A stretch of 64,000 nucleotides of DNA from positions 1,178,001 through 1,242,000 of the forward strand of contig CANMPK010000001.1 of assembly GCA_947499725.1 (NCBI GenBank), read 5' to 3'. The DNA is from an uncultured Paracoccaceae bacterium. Lineage in GTDB: Bacteria; Pseudomonadota; Alphaproteobacteria; Rhodobacterales; Rhodobacteraceae. Positions 9,701-18,940 of the stretch are shown here, piece after piece (position 1 is the stretch's first letter; each line of letters opens with the position of its first letter). Under the pieces are notes generated by a model that was not told the DNA's origin, ran no database searches, and worked only from the letters and a program-made list of their open reading frames with translations. A program made the translations under genes and the position numbers.

Positions 9701-11422
9701 GTTGGCGCGTATGTTCAGCTCTGCGTAGCTTAGCGATTGGTGTTCGAACACCAATGCGGTTGCATCCGGTGTTTTGGCGGCTTGTGCTGCGATGGCTTCG
9801 TGGATGGAGGTCTCTAAATCCACATCAACTGCGGTTTGGTTCCATTCTGTCAGCAGTGATTTGCGTTCGGTTTCTGGTAGAATCTCCAGATCAGAGAGCG
9901 TGCCGCTTGGTTTGGCCAATTGATTTGCGATCAATTCCAAACGCGCGATCAGGCGCTCTGCGTGGTCGGTTGGCAAGCGTGTTTCATCAAAGGTCAACCT
10001 GTTGCTGGCAATGTCAAAAGTCATTGCTGCATCAGAGACTTGCCCGCCAAAGCTAACCGCTACATCAGGGGTTGAGATATCCGTAATCGCTGGATCGCGC
10101 AGCGCCAAATCAAGGGCGAAGGCGGGTTTACCTTTGGCCTTGGCAAGCTGAATTTCTGCTAGGTCAAGCAGCTGCGTGATTGGTGTATCGGCTTGCATTT
10201 CAAAGCTTAGCGGAACCCAGCTGGATTGGTAGGCTGCGGCTTCTGGTGCGTGATCGGCAGCAAGTGCCAGATCAACGGAATTTTCCGCCCCGCTGCTCTG
10301 GGCGAGCAGTGCCAATGCAGCGAGGCGTGCCTCTGCCGTTAAGGTTTCTGGCAGAGAAACCGGCAGAGTCTGAAACTGAGGTGATTGCGCTGCGGCTTTG
10401 ACCAGCGGCAGGTGTAGCGGCGCAAAATCGGCGAGTTTGCTGCGCCAGTGATCTTCGGCTTTTACTGTCGCATCTTGAGCTGCGCAGAGCGCTGTGCGGT
10501 CTGCCCCAAGGTTGCAGATCGTGTTGAGTTGCACTTGTGACAACGCTGCCTTTGCGCCGGATAGGTGACGCAAGCCGCCAAGTTGCACTGCGCCGTCGTT
10601 GGTTGCGACGGTCAGGCTGTCTTGGCTTTTGGCCAGAACGGTTCCGGCTGCGCCTTGATCACGGGTGGCTTTGGCGGATTGGACCGCCAGAACCATGCCA
10701 TCGACTGAGATCTTTGGCGTAACAAGTGGGTTCAGATAGTCACCATGATCCAGCGCGCGCACCATTTGCACGACGGCTTTGCTGGTGGTGTTTAAATCGA
10801 TGAGGCCAAACGCTTCTGGACGTTTGAAACGGCCATAATAGCTGCGCTTGCTGAGGTCTTGTGGCTGGCGTGGCAGTTCAGCCATGGCCAATGCTGCAAC
10901 CACATCAGCAAAGCTGTTCAATGCGGCTTCAAAGCATTTGGTGTTCAGGGTCAGCGCTGTATCATTTTCAGAGATATCAAAATTGCGCTGAACGAGGATA
11001 TCGCCTTCATCTACCGCGCCTTCGATCATGTGCCATGTGATGCCGTGCCGATTTGCCCCTTCAAGGCGGGCCCAGACTGGCGCGTTCAGGCCAGCATAGG
11101 CGGGCAGCGGTCCATCATGGAAATTCACAGCACCATGGCTGGCTTGATCCAGCATGTATTGCGGGATCATTTGCAGATTGGCGATGCTCAGCAGCCAATC
11201 ATATCCGGTATCAATATTGAAGTCTTTCAATGCGCCAGAGTGATGCAACACATCGATCTTTTGCGCTTTTGCCCAGTCGGCAATATCGGCATTCCGCGTG
11301 ACAATCATGGCAACTTCGTGACCACTGCTGCGCCAAATCTTGGCGCATTCGATCAGAAGCGACTCATTGCCAATGAGCGCTGCGCGCATGGGTGCGCCGC
11401 TTGGAATGCCTTCAAAACTCAT
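6767..11422 (-). CDS. NRPS: formyltransferase - adenylation with embedded monooxygenase - PCP
   Basis: 1551 residues. Domain order: formyltransferase (about 12-310; N100, H102 and D141 match the methionyl-tRNA formyltransferase triad); a remnant of a condensation domain (about 340-525) without HHxxxDG; an adenylation domain (about 535-757 and 1130-1405; core FTSGSTGRPKG, YGPTETT, YRTGD, NKKVDRKALP) interrupted between A4 and A5 by a flavin luciferase-like monooxygenase of the MupA/Atu3671 type (about 760-1125); and a PCP with Ser1461 (DLGGHSLL). There is no thioesterase; a basic tail (RRALRARRRE) may dock to the PKS. Specificity residues read by eye as D-I-L-Q-M-G-M-I-W-K, close to remembered glycine codes. 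In LgrA the same N-terminal domain formylates the loaded amino acid. The start has GGAGG six bases upstream and overlaps the GT2 gene by 4 bp. Inferred product: an N-formyl, possibly hydroxylated, glycyl thioester. Confidence 0.93.
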   Translation of the reverse strand: MSFEGIPSGAPMRAALIGNESLLIECAKIWRSSGHEVAMIVTRNADIADWAKAQKIDVLHHSGALKDFNIDTGYDWLLSIANLQMIPQYMLDQASHGAVNFHDGPLPAYAGLNAPVWARLEGANRHGITWHMIEGAVDEGDILVQRNFDISENDTALTLNTKCFEAALNSFADVVAALAMAELPRQPQDLSKRSYYGRFKRPEAFGLIDLNTTSKAVVQMVRALDHGDYLNPLVTPKISVDGMVLAVQSAKATRDQGAAGTVLAKSQDSLTVATNDGAVQLGGLRHLSGAKAALSQVQLNTICNLGADRTALCAAQDATVKAEDHWRSKLADFAPLHLPLVKAAAQSPQFQTLPVSLPETLTAEARLAALALLAQSSGAENSVDLALAADHAPEAAAYQSSWVPLSFEMQADTPITQLLDLAEIQLAKAKGKPAFALDLALRDPAITDISTPDVAVSFGGQVSDAAMTFDIASNRLTFDETRLPTDHAERLIARLELIANQLAKPSGTLSDLEILPETERKSLLTEWNQTAVDVDLETSIHEAIAAQAAKTPDATALVFEHQSLSYAELNIRANQVAHVLQADGVQKGDVVGIHCKRSLDLVIACLGAMKAGAAYLPLDPGFPADRLAIYVEDSAAKFIISQSAIQADLPESKASILTIDADPRIAQADKSDVDAGAKGADLAYLIFTSGSTGRPKGVMVEHRNVANFFAGMDSAVPQNGAGTWLAVTSLSFDISVLELFYTLSRGFKLVLSGDESATQISDGPVGSGASGIDFSLYYWGNDDGAGKGKYELLLKGAQFADDNGFCAVWTPERHFHAFGGPYPNPSVTGAAVAGFVKNIGVRAGSCVAPLHHTARIAEEWAVIDNLTDGKAGLAIASGWQPDDFVLRPENTPPANKTAMFEQIKDLRTLWKGEPVEFPRQDGTMMPVVTQPRPVSDAPEIWVTTAGNPETWKEAGRNGANVLTHLLGQTIDEVQEKTAIYHAALREAGYDPAKFKVTLMLHTFVGNTREEARETARDPMKNYLRSAAGLIKQYAWAFPAFKKPDGVKNPFELDLTGLTDEEMDGILDFAFQRYFEDSGLFGTVNDCVQRVEELKKIGVAEVACLIDYGIPTPVVLDGLTRLAQVLKETNQEIGVADSDVSIAGQVLRHKVTHLQCTPSMARMLTMNTEASIALAQVDHLMIGGEALPGKLVGELNAITDATITNMYGPTETTIWSSTAKATADDGIVHVGQPIANTGLYVLDDAMQPVPLGVAGELYIGGAGVTRGYWQRDDLTQDRFVKSPFDTTDRLYRTGDLVRGRLDGGLDFIGRADHQVKIRGYRIELGEIESRLEEMQGINQAVVIPREDNPGDVRLVAYLRGDQSDAMMRAHLSEHLPDYMVPRHFVRLDSFPLTPNKKVDRKALPKPSAPKPAPQAIAPVASAQTSAKGQAAIQQSLAAVWERILGIANVGPNDNFFDLGGHSLLAVQAHRELRDSLGFQTLSITDIFRFPTLGALAERIETLGGSAPARTTEQPVPPAAGQQPQPIASAGHPRQDAMLKRRALRARRREIQS

Positions 11423-12450
11423 CCAGATCCTCCATCCGCAGGCCTTATTGCCTTGGGAAAGGTAATGTTTCTTGTTTTCAATCCCGTCTTACGAAAGACG
11501 GCCTTTGCCCCATGTAATGCCAGATCAATGAGGAAATATTTGGGCTGGTCTAAGGATTTACCTTGCAACAGGCATCTTAGCCGCGCGAGAGCTCCGCCAA
11601 AGAGATGCACGAAGGAGGCAACGGAGGCGTAGACCACGCCGTGGTTTTGCACGAAGTAATGCAGGCGGGAATCCAGCCAGAATTGCGGGATACGCGTCCA
11701 TGTTTTCATGCCTGTAGACACTGACCCAATGTGCATGATCTCGCTTTCGCGCACGAAGTCGACGGTCCATCCGGCACGGCTGGCACGCAGGCAAAGATCG
11801 GTTTCTTCAAAGTATAGGAAAAAGCTCTCATCAAAGAGGCCGGTGTCTCTCAGTGTTTCGGCACGCATCATCAAAGACGCGCCAACAACCCAATCCACTT
11901 GCTGGGTTTTCTCCAAAAGCGGCAGAGAGACGATCGAATTCTTAAGCAAACGGCTCACAGGGCCAAAGCGCACAGCGCCTTCGAATTCGCCTAAAATGGT
12001 TGGGAAGCGAAAGGCAGACCGCTCGGCTTGACCGTCTTGATTCAAGATTTGACTACCGGCAAAACCACATTTTGGGTTGCGGTTCATATGGTCTAGCAAC
12101 GTGCTGATGGTTGTTTGATTGGGAAAAGCATCTGAGTTCAAGATGTAAACATAGTCTGGTGCGCCGCAGTCTAAAGCGTTGTCAAAGCCAAGACGAATGC
12201 CGTGGTTATTGCCTGCCCCAAAGCCACCATTGTGGCCTGATTGCACGACTTCCACCCGCGCTTTGTCCCAGCCTTTTTCTGCGACACCCGCCTGTAGCGT
12301 TTCGAAAGATCCGTCCTGACTGTCATTGTCGACGATCAAAATCTTACCCAAGAGACCTTGCATCGACTGCAAGGCCGCTTCGGTTGACTTCAAGGTCATC
12401 TCAGCCGTTCGATAGTTTAAAATAATGGTTAAAATGCAAGGGTTTGTCAT
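11419..12450 (-). CDS. GT2 glycosyltransferase between the PKS and NRPS genes
   Basis: 343 residues, GT-A fold, inverting. Seen: the N-terminal ILNYRTAEMTL strand-helix, IVDNDSQDGS, GGFGAGNNHG, the metal-binding ILNSDAF (DxD-like), and the acceptor-side FDESFFLYFEETDLCLRA motif typical of rhamnosyltransferase-like GT2 enzymes. Transfers a sugar from a nucleotide donor at the cytoplasmic face. It starts two bases after the PKS stop and has no convincing Shine-Dalgarno of its own, and its stop overlaps the NRPS start (ATGA). This coupling ties a sugar-transfer step directly to the assembly line. The sugar and the acceptor are unknown. Confidence 0.9.
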   Translation of the reverse strand: MTNPCILTIILNYRTAEMTLKSTEAALQSMQGLLGKILIVDNDSQDGSFETLQAGVAEKGWDKARVEVVQSGHNGGFGAGNNHGIRLGFDNALDCGAPDYVYILNSDAFPNQTTISTLLDHMNRNPKCGFAGSQILNQDGQAERSAFRFPTILGEFEGAVRFGPVSRLLKNSIVSLPLLEKTQQVDWVVGASLMMRAETLRDTGLFDESFFLYFEETDLCLRASRAGWTVDFVRESEIMHIGSVSTGMKTWTRIPQFWLDSRLHYFVQNHGVVYASVASFVHLFGGALARLRCLLQGKSLDQPKYFLIDLALHGAKAVFRKTGLKTRNITFPKAIRPADGGSG

Positions 12451-12452
12451 TG

Positions 12453-15400
12453 TTATTCAGCAGCTTTTCTAAATGGCACCACAACTTGCGCAGCGGTTTC
12501 AGCTTGTTCAATTTCTTTACGAATATGGGTCGCCAGGACACGGACGTTCGGTTCAAGGACCATGCTGTCGTGATCACCCGGCACTTCGGTAACGCTTAGG
12601 TTTGGCGCCCATTGTGTCCAATCGTTGTCGTGTAAGACATAGGTGCGCTCGCTGTTGACCCAACTGTCTGCGCCGACCTGCCATTTTCCGACCAATGGCG
12701 GACGATAGAGGGCCACCCGACCATTCCACGGGCGCATTTCGTATTTCGGCAGCGCGCGATAAAAGGCGGCTTCGATTTCGGCATTGTGGAACTGCGTGCC
12801 GTCGCCTTCCTGAGTGACTTCTGGCGCGCGGCGCTTGTTGATCTCCCAAAGGACACGGTTTTTCGCCCAGCGCCAAAGATAGCCAAAGCCGCCAGACTTG
12901 AGCTCTTGCAACTGGATCTTAAAACGATCTTGGCGGGTGAGCGCACGGCGCACAGGCAAAGGCGTATCAAGCATCACGACTAAGGCAACGTCTTCGCCAG
13001 CTTCTTCGAGCTGATGCGCAATTTCATAGGCTGTGATCCCGCCACCCGAGAAGCCGCCAATCAGGTACGGACCTTTCGGCTGTACTTGCTTCATTTCAGC
13101 AACGTAATCGCGTGCAGCCTCTGCGAGATCGTCATGCGGCGCGGCGTCGCCAAAGAGCCCACGCGCCTGCAAGCCATAGAACGGCCGGTCTGTTCCGATC
13201 AGCCTTGCCAGATGGCGCAGGTTCAACACGTTTCCATACATGCCGGCCACCAAGAAGAAGGGCGTTTTCTCGCTTTCGCCCGAGCGTTGCATCGGAACAA
13301 TGTGCGTAAATCGACGCTCTTTCTTCTTTTCTCGCGGGGCTGCCTCTTCGGTGGCACCGTCTTGTGGACCAATACGATCCGTGATCAGGGCCGCACATTG
13401 CTGGATGGTTGGGGCTTCGAATAAAATAGAGATTGGGAATTCAATTCGATAAGCCTTTTTCACCATGGCAAAGAGACGCACAGCAATCAGGGAGTGCCCT
13501 CCAAGATCAAAGAAGCTGTCTTGAACGCCAACTTGTTCGACCCCCAGAAGATCTTGCCAGAAGCCGGCGAGTGTCCGTTCAATCGCCGTGGATGGCGCGA
13601 GGAAATCTGTTTCAAGCTCTGGCCGTTCGAAGCCTTGCGTTTCTTTTTCATTCTGCACGCCCAGCGCATCAAGCTGCGCTGACAAGCCATTGATATCAAG
13701 TGATGAAACCGTAACTTGGGCCAAACCCATGCCAATCGCACGACGCAGTGCTTGCGCGCCTAGGGAGGCAGGAATACCTTGCGAGAGATTATATTGAAGC
13801 CGCTGTTCGTTCGGGGACAATGCCTGTTGGGTCTCAAGCGCATGATCACGCAGGATTTCATTCGCGTTCGGGCGCGGCAAGGCGTCTATTGCAAACCCTT
13901 GCTCGAGGCGGCGCAGAGTGAGCCGATCAACTTCGACACAAACGTTGCCTTCGGCATCTGTCAAAACGATATCGAAGCTTACAGAGCCTGTTTCTTCTCC
14001 GCCGCGTACCTCTTTGACCCAGCTTAGGGCTTTTGACGGTAAGGTCGCATAGTGCCGCAATGCGCCATAGCGCACAGGGACCCAAAGGTGTTCTCCCTGA
14101 TAGCCATCGATCAAAGACATCGCCCAACCTGTCCCCAAATCCAATAGACCTGGGTGCAAGTTGATTTCAGTCACAATGCTCTTCAAGTCAGCGGGCAAAG
14201 CCACTTCGGCAAGCCCTTCGCCCTGCCCTGTCGCCTTGCTGCGCAGCACGTTCCAGTGCGGGCCGAAGTTCAGATGGTTTTCTTGGTCACTGACCAAATA
14301 GTCGCCATCTGCGGCCTGCGTAACAGGCACACACCGTTCACGGATCGCTGGTAAATTTACATCCGTTGGCTGTGGAAGCGAGACGATTGCAATACGACCT
14401 TCTGCATGAACAACAAAGCCGTCGGCGTAATCCCCGAGCACTTTCACATCATAACCAAGATCGGTTGGGCAAAGTTGCAGGCGCAGCTTGCGGACCTGAT
14501 TGTCGGCAACATGGAAGGCGCGCAAGAACATCATATCTCGGATTTCGTAAGCGCGGTTTTCATCCAATGCGAGCATCGCCTCGGAGATCATCTGCAAGTA
14601 GCCTGTCGCAGGCAAAATCGCTTGGCCAGCTGAGGTGCGGTGCTGATCCAGCATCCAGCAGCTTTCATTGGTCAACGTGGCTTGGAAGATCACACTGCCA
14701 TCGGTATCGCTGCGCAGCTCTTGTAGAAAGGGCGCCTCGATTGGGCGGAAGTCAATTGAGACCCCTTCGCCTGTCCGTTCAGCCATACTGTCTGCTGCCA
14801 TGCCCGCATCTGTCCAGATGCCCCAATTCACGGCAACCACTCGGGTTTTGTCGTTTTTACGCGACTGTGCATAGGCATTCAGAAAGTTGTTTGCGGCGAC
14901 ATAGTCCACCTGCCCTGCGGGAGAGATGCTTGTTGATGTTGAAGAGAACAACACAAGCCAATCCAAATCCCCATCTGCAAAGACCTGATCCAACCCAAGG
15001 GTGCCATGCACTTTTGGCGCCAGAACTTCTTCGACATCTGCTGTGGATTTTCCGAGCATGGGCGCATCATTGATAACCCCTGCCCCGTGGATCACACCGT
15101 TGATCTGGCCGAACTGTTCCTTGGCTTTGGCCGTGGCCGCTTTCATTTCGCTGATGTTGTTCACATCTGCTTCCACGACCAGCAACTGCCCTGTGCGCGT
15201 CTCTAGATCTTGCACCGCTTGGATTTGGCGCACGGTTTTGTCGGTTGGGGGATTAAACTGTAAGACCTTCGGCCAATCAGCACGATCTGGCAAAGCGCTG
15301 CGCGATTGCAAAACCACATTGGCGCCTGCGTCCAGCATTTCTTTGGCCACGGTCAGGCCAATCCCACCGAACCCACCTGTGATCAGATAGGTTTCATTTG

Positions 15401-18400
15401 CCTTCCAAGTGATGGCCTTATCTTCGGGCAAGGCCTTGGCTTTGGTAATTTGCTCAAAGCGTTTCTCACCGCGATACGCCACTTGAGCGGAGATTGGATC
15501 TGCAAGCTGCTCTTCGATCAAACGCTCTGTCAGGTCGTCTGTGCGATCAACGTCAATTGACAAGCAACTGACCCAAGGAATTTCGCGCGGCATCACGCCA
15601 AGGGGGCCACGGATGGTGGCTTTCTCAGGATAGGCCAGCGTTTCGCTGCGCACGGCGGCAGCGCCGTTGGTCACGCAGGTGAGAAGCACTGGGCCCGGCA
15701 GGTTTTCATCAACGATGGCCTGCCCCAAGAACATCAGAGAATAAAAGCCCTGTTCGAGGTTGCGATGCAAAAAGCTGCTGCCTGGGCGATAGGTTTCATC
15801 CTCGGTCAAAAGCCACATATGGATGATACGATCCGGCGCGCGCCCACCTGCGATCAAATCGGCGAGCAACTGATCGTAGTCTTCGCGTCCGCGCTCAGGC
15901 GACAGCGTGTAGTCGCCATTAGGTAATTTAGCGAATGCATCGCTGGCGGTCACAAGCGTGACGTCAAAACCAGCCTCTTTCAGGCGATGGCCGAGGGTCG
16001 CGCCCTGCCCACCTTCATCTGCGAAAATCAGATAGCTGTGGACGTCGGCTTCGCTTAGTTCGCTTTGAACATCAACGTCGCATTCCGCGAGGCGTGGTTT
16101 CCAGACCTGTTGAAAGCCCCAATCTGTTGGATCTTCGATGCGCACCAGATCTTCTGCTGCTTCTTGCATCGGCTTACCCGGTTCAATGAAGTACCGGCTG
16201 CGTTGGAATTGGTAGCTGGGCAGCACAACCTTATTGCGGCGCGCCTCGCCCCAGATTTGTTCCCAATCAAAGGAAATGCCGCAGGCCCAAAGGCGACCCA
16301 ATAGGCTGACGAAATAGATATCGTCTTCAATCTCTTCTTCGGGATGGCGCAGGCTGGAAAGGGTTTTACCAGTCGCCACATTGCCATTCATGCGCGCAAG
16401 CGAGCTAAGCGCTTTGCCCGGGCCGACTTCTAGGAACACGCGCCCCGTGGTGTCGGCGCAGGTGGCGATACAATCGGCAAAACGCACAGTGCCGCGCAAG
16501 TGATCCACCCAATACTCTGGGTCAGTCGCTTGTTCTGGCGTCATCTCCACGCCGGTACGGTTTGAGATGATCGGCATCTGCGGCGCGTGCAAATCGATGC
16601 TGCGCAGATAGTCGCCAAAACGCGTTAAAATCGGTTCGAGCATGCGCGAATGCGCAGCGATATCAATCGCAATACGTTGGGCTTCGATCTCTTGCTCTGC
16701 CAGTGTGTTTTGCAAACGATCCAGCGCCTCAACTGGGCCAGAAACCGCAATGAGTTCAGGCGCGTTTTGTGCTGCAATATCAAGATCATCGCCAAGCAGC
16801 GGCTCTAGCTGTTTGCGCGACAAGGGAACGCTGAGCATGCCGCCTGCGGGTACTGTGTCAAACAGTTGCCCACGCAGCAGAACAAGCCCGATGCAATCCT
16901 CAAAGGACATCACGCCCGCCAAACAGGCTGCGGTGTTTTCGCCCATGGAATGGCCCACCAACACTTTGGGCTGCACGCCCCAGCTCAGCCAAAGCTGCGC
17001 CAGCGCGTATTCCACGATCATGATCAACGGCAATTGTAGGGATGGCTGCTTCAGGCGTTCATCTGCCTCTTCCAACGAAATCCCTTCAGCCAGCCAAAGC
17101 GCACGTACATCATGATCCACTTTGCTTTGCAGAATATCCAGACCGCGATCCATCCATTCTTGGAAGACCGGCTCGGTTTCATAGAGGTCTTGGCCCATCC
17201 GCGCATACTGCGCCCCGCCCCCTGGGAACATAAACACCAGTTCTGGGTTCTCGGTTTCAGCGGCATGATCAAAGACGCGACGTTGGAGTTTGGTTTCAAG
17301 CAACTCAATCGCTTCAGCCGCATCGCGCGCTACAAGCACGCGGCGCTTTTCAAAGGCGCGGCGACCTTCTTGCAAGGTGTAGGCCACATCCGCCAAAGAC
17401 TGATCGGGGTTGGCGCGGATATGCGCGGCCAAAGCGGCTGAGTTTGCGTCAAGCGCCTTAGTGCTGCGCGCTGAAATGGTCAGCAAATGGAAAGGCCATT
17501 CTGCTTCGTCAGAGGCTGGGCGCTCTGGAGCTTCTTCCAGAACCACATGGGCGTTTGTGCCACCAACACCCAGCGAGTTCACACCGGCGCGGCGTGGGCC
17601 TTTATGGCTCACCCAATCCGTCAGCGTGTCGTTTACCTTGAACGGGCTGGTGTCAAAATCAATCGCTGGGTTTGGCTTTTCAAACCCAAGGCTTGGGGCC
17701 ATCTTTTTGTGGTGCAGCGACAGGGCTGTTTTGATCAAGCTGGCTGCGCCTGCTGCCGTGTCCAAATGGCCAATGTTGGTTTTTACAGAGCCAATACGGC
17801 AAAACCCTGTGTCTTGTGTGGTTTCGCGGAAGGCTTCCGTGAGGGCTGCCACTTCGATCGGATCCCCCAGATAGGTACCGGTGCCGTGGCATTCAATGTA
17901 ATCGATGGTATCGGCTGGCGCATCGGCCATGGCTTGGGCATCGGCAATCGCGTAAGACTGCCCATCAACAGACGGCGCAAGATAACCAGCTTTGGCAGCA
18001 CCATCGTTGTTCACCGCAGAGCCGCGGATCACGCCCCAGATGTGATCGCCATCGGCAAGCGCCTCGCGCATGCGGCGCAGCACGACAACCCCTGCCCCGC
18101 TGCCGAACACGGTCCCTTGGGCGCGGTGGTCAAAAGCATGGCAATGGCCATCTGGCGAAAGGATTTCGCCATCTTCAAACACATAACCGCGACGATGCGG
18201 CATCTCGATCGTTACGCCGCCAGCCAGCGCCATATCGCATTCGCCGTTTAGCAAGGATTGGCACGCGTAATGCGCTGCCACCAATGATGTGGAACAGGCG
18301 GTCTGCACCGAAATGCTTGGTCCGTTCAGGTTCAGGATGTGGCTCAGGCGTGTAGACAGGAAATCTTTGTCATTGCCCGTATGGCGCAACAGGAACATGC

Positions 18401-18851
18401 CTGTGCTGTCTACAAGGTCTTTGTTGCTGCATAGGTTGAAGTAGAAATAGCTGCCCATACCGCAGCCGCCAAAAACGCCAATATCGCCGTTGAATTTCTC
18501 TGGCACATGGCCTGCGTTTTCCAAGGCTTCCCAGCTCACTTCAAGGAATTGGCGGTGTTGCGGATCCATGATTGCGGCTTCTTTGGGGCTCAGGCCAAAG
18601 AACTCTGCATCGAAATGGTCAAAATCTTCGAGAATCGCTGCGGCGCGCACATAGTTCTTGTGACGCAGTTTTGCGGGGCTTTCGCCCGCCTCTAAAAGCT
18701 CTTCTTCGGACAGTTCAGAAATGCACTCCACACCGTCGCGCAGATTGGCCCAATAGGCGTCAAGCGTCGCAGAGCCTGGCAAATGCGCAGCCATACCAAC
18801 GATTGCAATATCGTTTTCGTTCCAGTCGCTTTCGTTCAACGTCTTCGCCAT
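12453..18851 (-). CDS. Type I polyketide synthase KS-AT-KR-DH-ACP-TE
   Basis: About 2132 residues from the preferred ATG at 18851 (GAAGAG upstream). The frame is open to a GTG at 18899 with no ribosome site; residue numbers below count from that GTG. Ketosynthase 30-455 with Cys202 (TACSTS), His338 (ECHGTGT) and His378 (NIGHLD). Acyltransferase 553-850 with GHSMGE (Ser651). Ketoreductase about 1168-1365 with TGGFGGIG and a Ser/Tyr1333/Asn1337 set. Dehydratase about 1412-1680 with His1420 and Asp1597 (HPGLLD). ACP with Ser1803 (DLGGHSL). Thioesterase 1880-2140 with GFSGG (Ser1951) and PGDHDS. KR preceding DH is not the usual order. One module plus a TE means one C2 extension and release. With the NRPS upstream in the pathway, the KS would accept the formyl-aminoacyl unit (inference). 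Confidence 0.94.
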   Translation of the reverse strand: MAKTLNESDWNENDIAIVGMAAHLPGSATLDAYWANLRDGVECISELSEEELLEAGESPAKLRHKNYVRAAAILEDFDHFDAEFFGLSPKEAAIMDPQHRQFLEVSWEALENAGHVPEKFNGDIGVFGGCGMGSYFYFNLCSNKDLVDSTGMFLLRHTGNDKDFLSTRLSHILNLNGPSISVQTACSTSLVAAHYACQSLLNGECDMALAGGVTIEMPHRRGYVFEDGEILSPDGHCHAFDHRAQGTVFGSGAGVVVLRRMREALADGDHIWGVIRGSAVNNDGAAKAGYLAPSVDGQSYAIADAQAMADAPADTIDYIECHGTGTYLGDPIEVAALTEAFRETTQDTGFCRIGSVKTNIGHLDTAAGAASLIKTALSLHHKKMAPSLGFEKPNPAIDFDTSPFKVNDTLTDWVSHKGPRRAGVNSLGVGGTNAHVVLEEAPERPASDEAEWPFHLLTISARSTKALDANSAALAAHIRANPDQSLADVAYTLQEGRRAFEKRRVLVARDAAEAIELLETKLQRRVFDHAAETENPELVFMFPGGGAQYARMGQDLYETEPVFQEWMDRGLDILQSKVDHDVRALWLAEGISLEEADERLKQPSLQLPLIMIVEYALAQLWLSWGVQPKVLVGHSMGENTAACLAGVMSFEDCIGLVLLRGQLFDTVPAGGMLSVPLSRKQLEPLLGDDLDIAAQNAPELIAVSGPVEALDRLQNTLAEQEIEAQRIAIDIAAHSRMLEPILTRFGDYLRSIDLHAPQMPIISNRTGVEMTPEQATDPEYWVDHLRGTVRFADCIATCADTTGRVFLEVGPGKALSSLARMNGNVATGKTLSSLRHPEEEIEDDIYFVSLLGRLWACGISFDWEQIWGEARRNKVVLPSYQFQRSRYFIEPGKPMQEAAEDLVRIEDPTDWGFQQVWKPRLAECDVDVQSELSEADVHSYLIFADEGGQGATLGHRLKEAGFDVTLVTASDAFAKLPNGDYTLSPERGREDYDQLLADLIAGGRAPDRIIHMWLLTEDETYRPGSSFLHRNLEQGFYSLMFLGQAIVDENLPGPVLLTCVTNGAAAVRSETLAYPEKATIRGPLGVMPREIPWVSCLSIDVDRTDDLTERLIEEQLADPISAQVAYRGEKRFEQITKAKALPEDKAITWKANETYLITGGFGGIGLTVAKEMLDAGANVVLQSRSALPDRADWPKVLQFNPPTDKTVRQIQAVQDLETRTGQLLVVEADVNNISEMKAATAKAKEQFGQINGVIHGAGVINDAPMLGKSTADVEEVLAPKVHGTLGLDQVFADGDLDWLVLFSSTSTSISPAGQVDYVAANNFLNAYAQSRKNDKTRVVAVNWGIWTDAGMAADSMAERTGEGVSIDFRPIEAPFLQELRSDTDGSVIFQATLTNESCWMLDQHRTSAGQAILPATGYLQMISEAMLALDENRAYEIRDMMFLRAFHVADNQVRKLRLQLCPTDLGYDVKVLGDYADGFVVHAEGRIAIVSLPQPTDVNLPAIRERCVPVTQAADGDYLVSDQENHLNFGPHWNVLRSKATGQGEGLAEVALPADLKSIVTEINLHPGLLDLGTGWAMSLIDGYQGEHLWVPVRYGALRHYATLPSKALSWVKEVRGGEETGSVSFDIVLTDAEGNVCVEVDRLTLRRLEQGFAIDALPRPNANEILRDHALETQQALSPNEQRLQYNLSQGIPASLGAQALRRAIGMGLAQVTVSSLDINGLSAQLDALGVQNEKETQGFERPELETDFLAPSTAIERTLAGFWQDLLGVEQVGVQDSFFDLGGHSLIAVRLFAMVKKAYRIEFPISILFEAPTIQQCAALITDRIGPQDGATEEAAPREKKKERRFTHIVPMQRSGESEKTPFFLVAGMYGNVLNLRHLARLIGTDRPFYGLQARGLFGDAAPHDDLAEAARDYVAEMKQVQPKGPYLIGGFSGGGITAYEIAHQLEEAGEDVALVVMLDTPLPVRRALTRQDRFKIQLQELKSGGFGYLWRWAKNRVLWEINKRRAPEVTQEGDGTQFHNAEIEAAFYRALPKYEMRPWNGRVALYRPPLVGKWQVGADSWVNSERTYVLHDNDWTQWAPNLSVTEVPGDHDSMVLEPNVRVLATHIRKEIEQAETAAQVVVPFRKAAE

Positions 18852-18940
18852 AGTCTCTTCAATCGTGCTGCTCTCCCCTATGAAATAAGGGGAATTCACT
18901 TAGGACAGTAGCAATCAAACCTAACGTCAACTTGGTCGAA

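Noticed and set aside
6767-11422. A full condensation domain in the NRPS
   Set aside because: The region before the A domain has only C-terminal-like remnants and no HHxxxDG motif, so I list it as a remnant.
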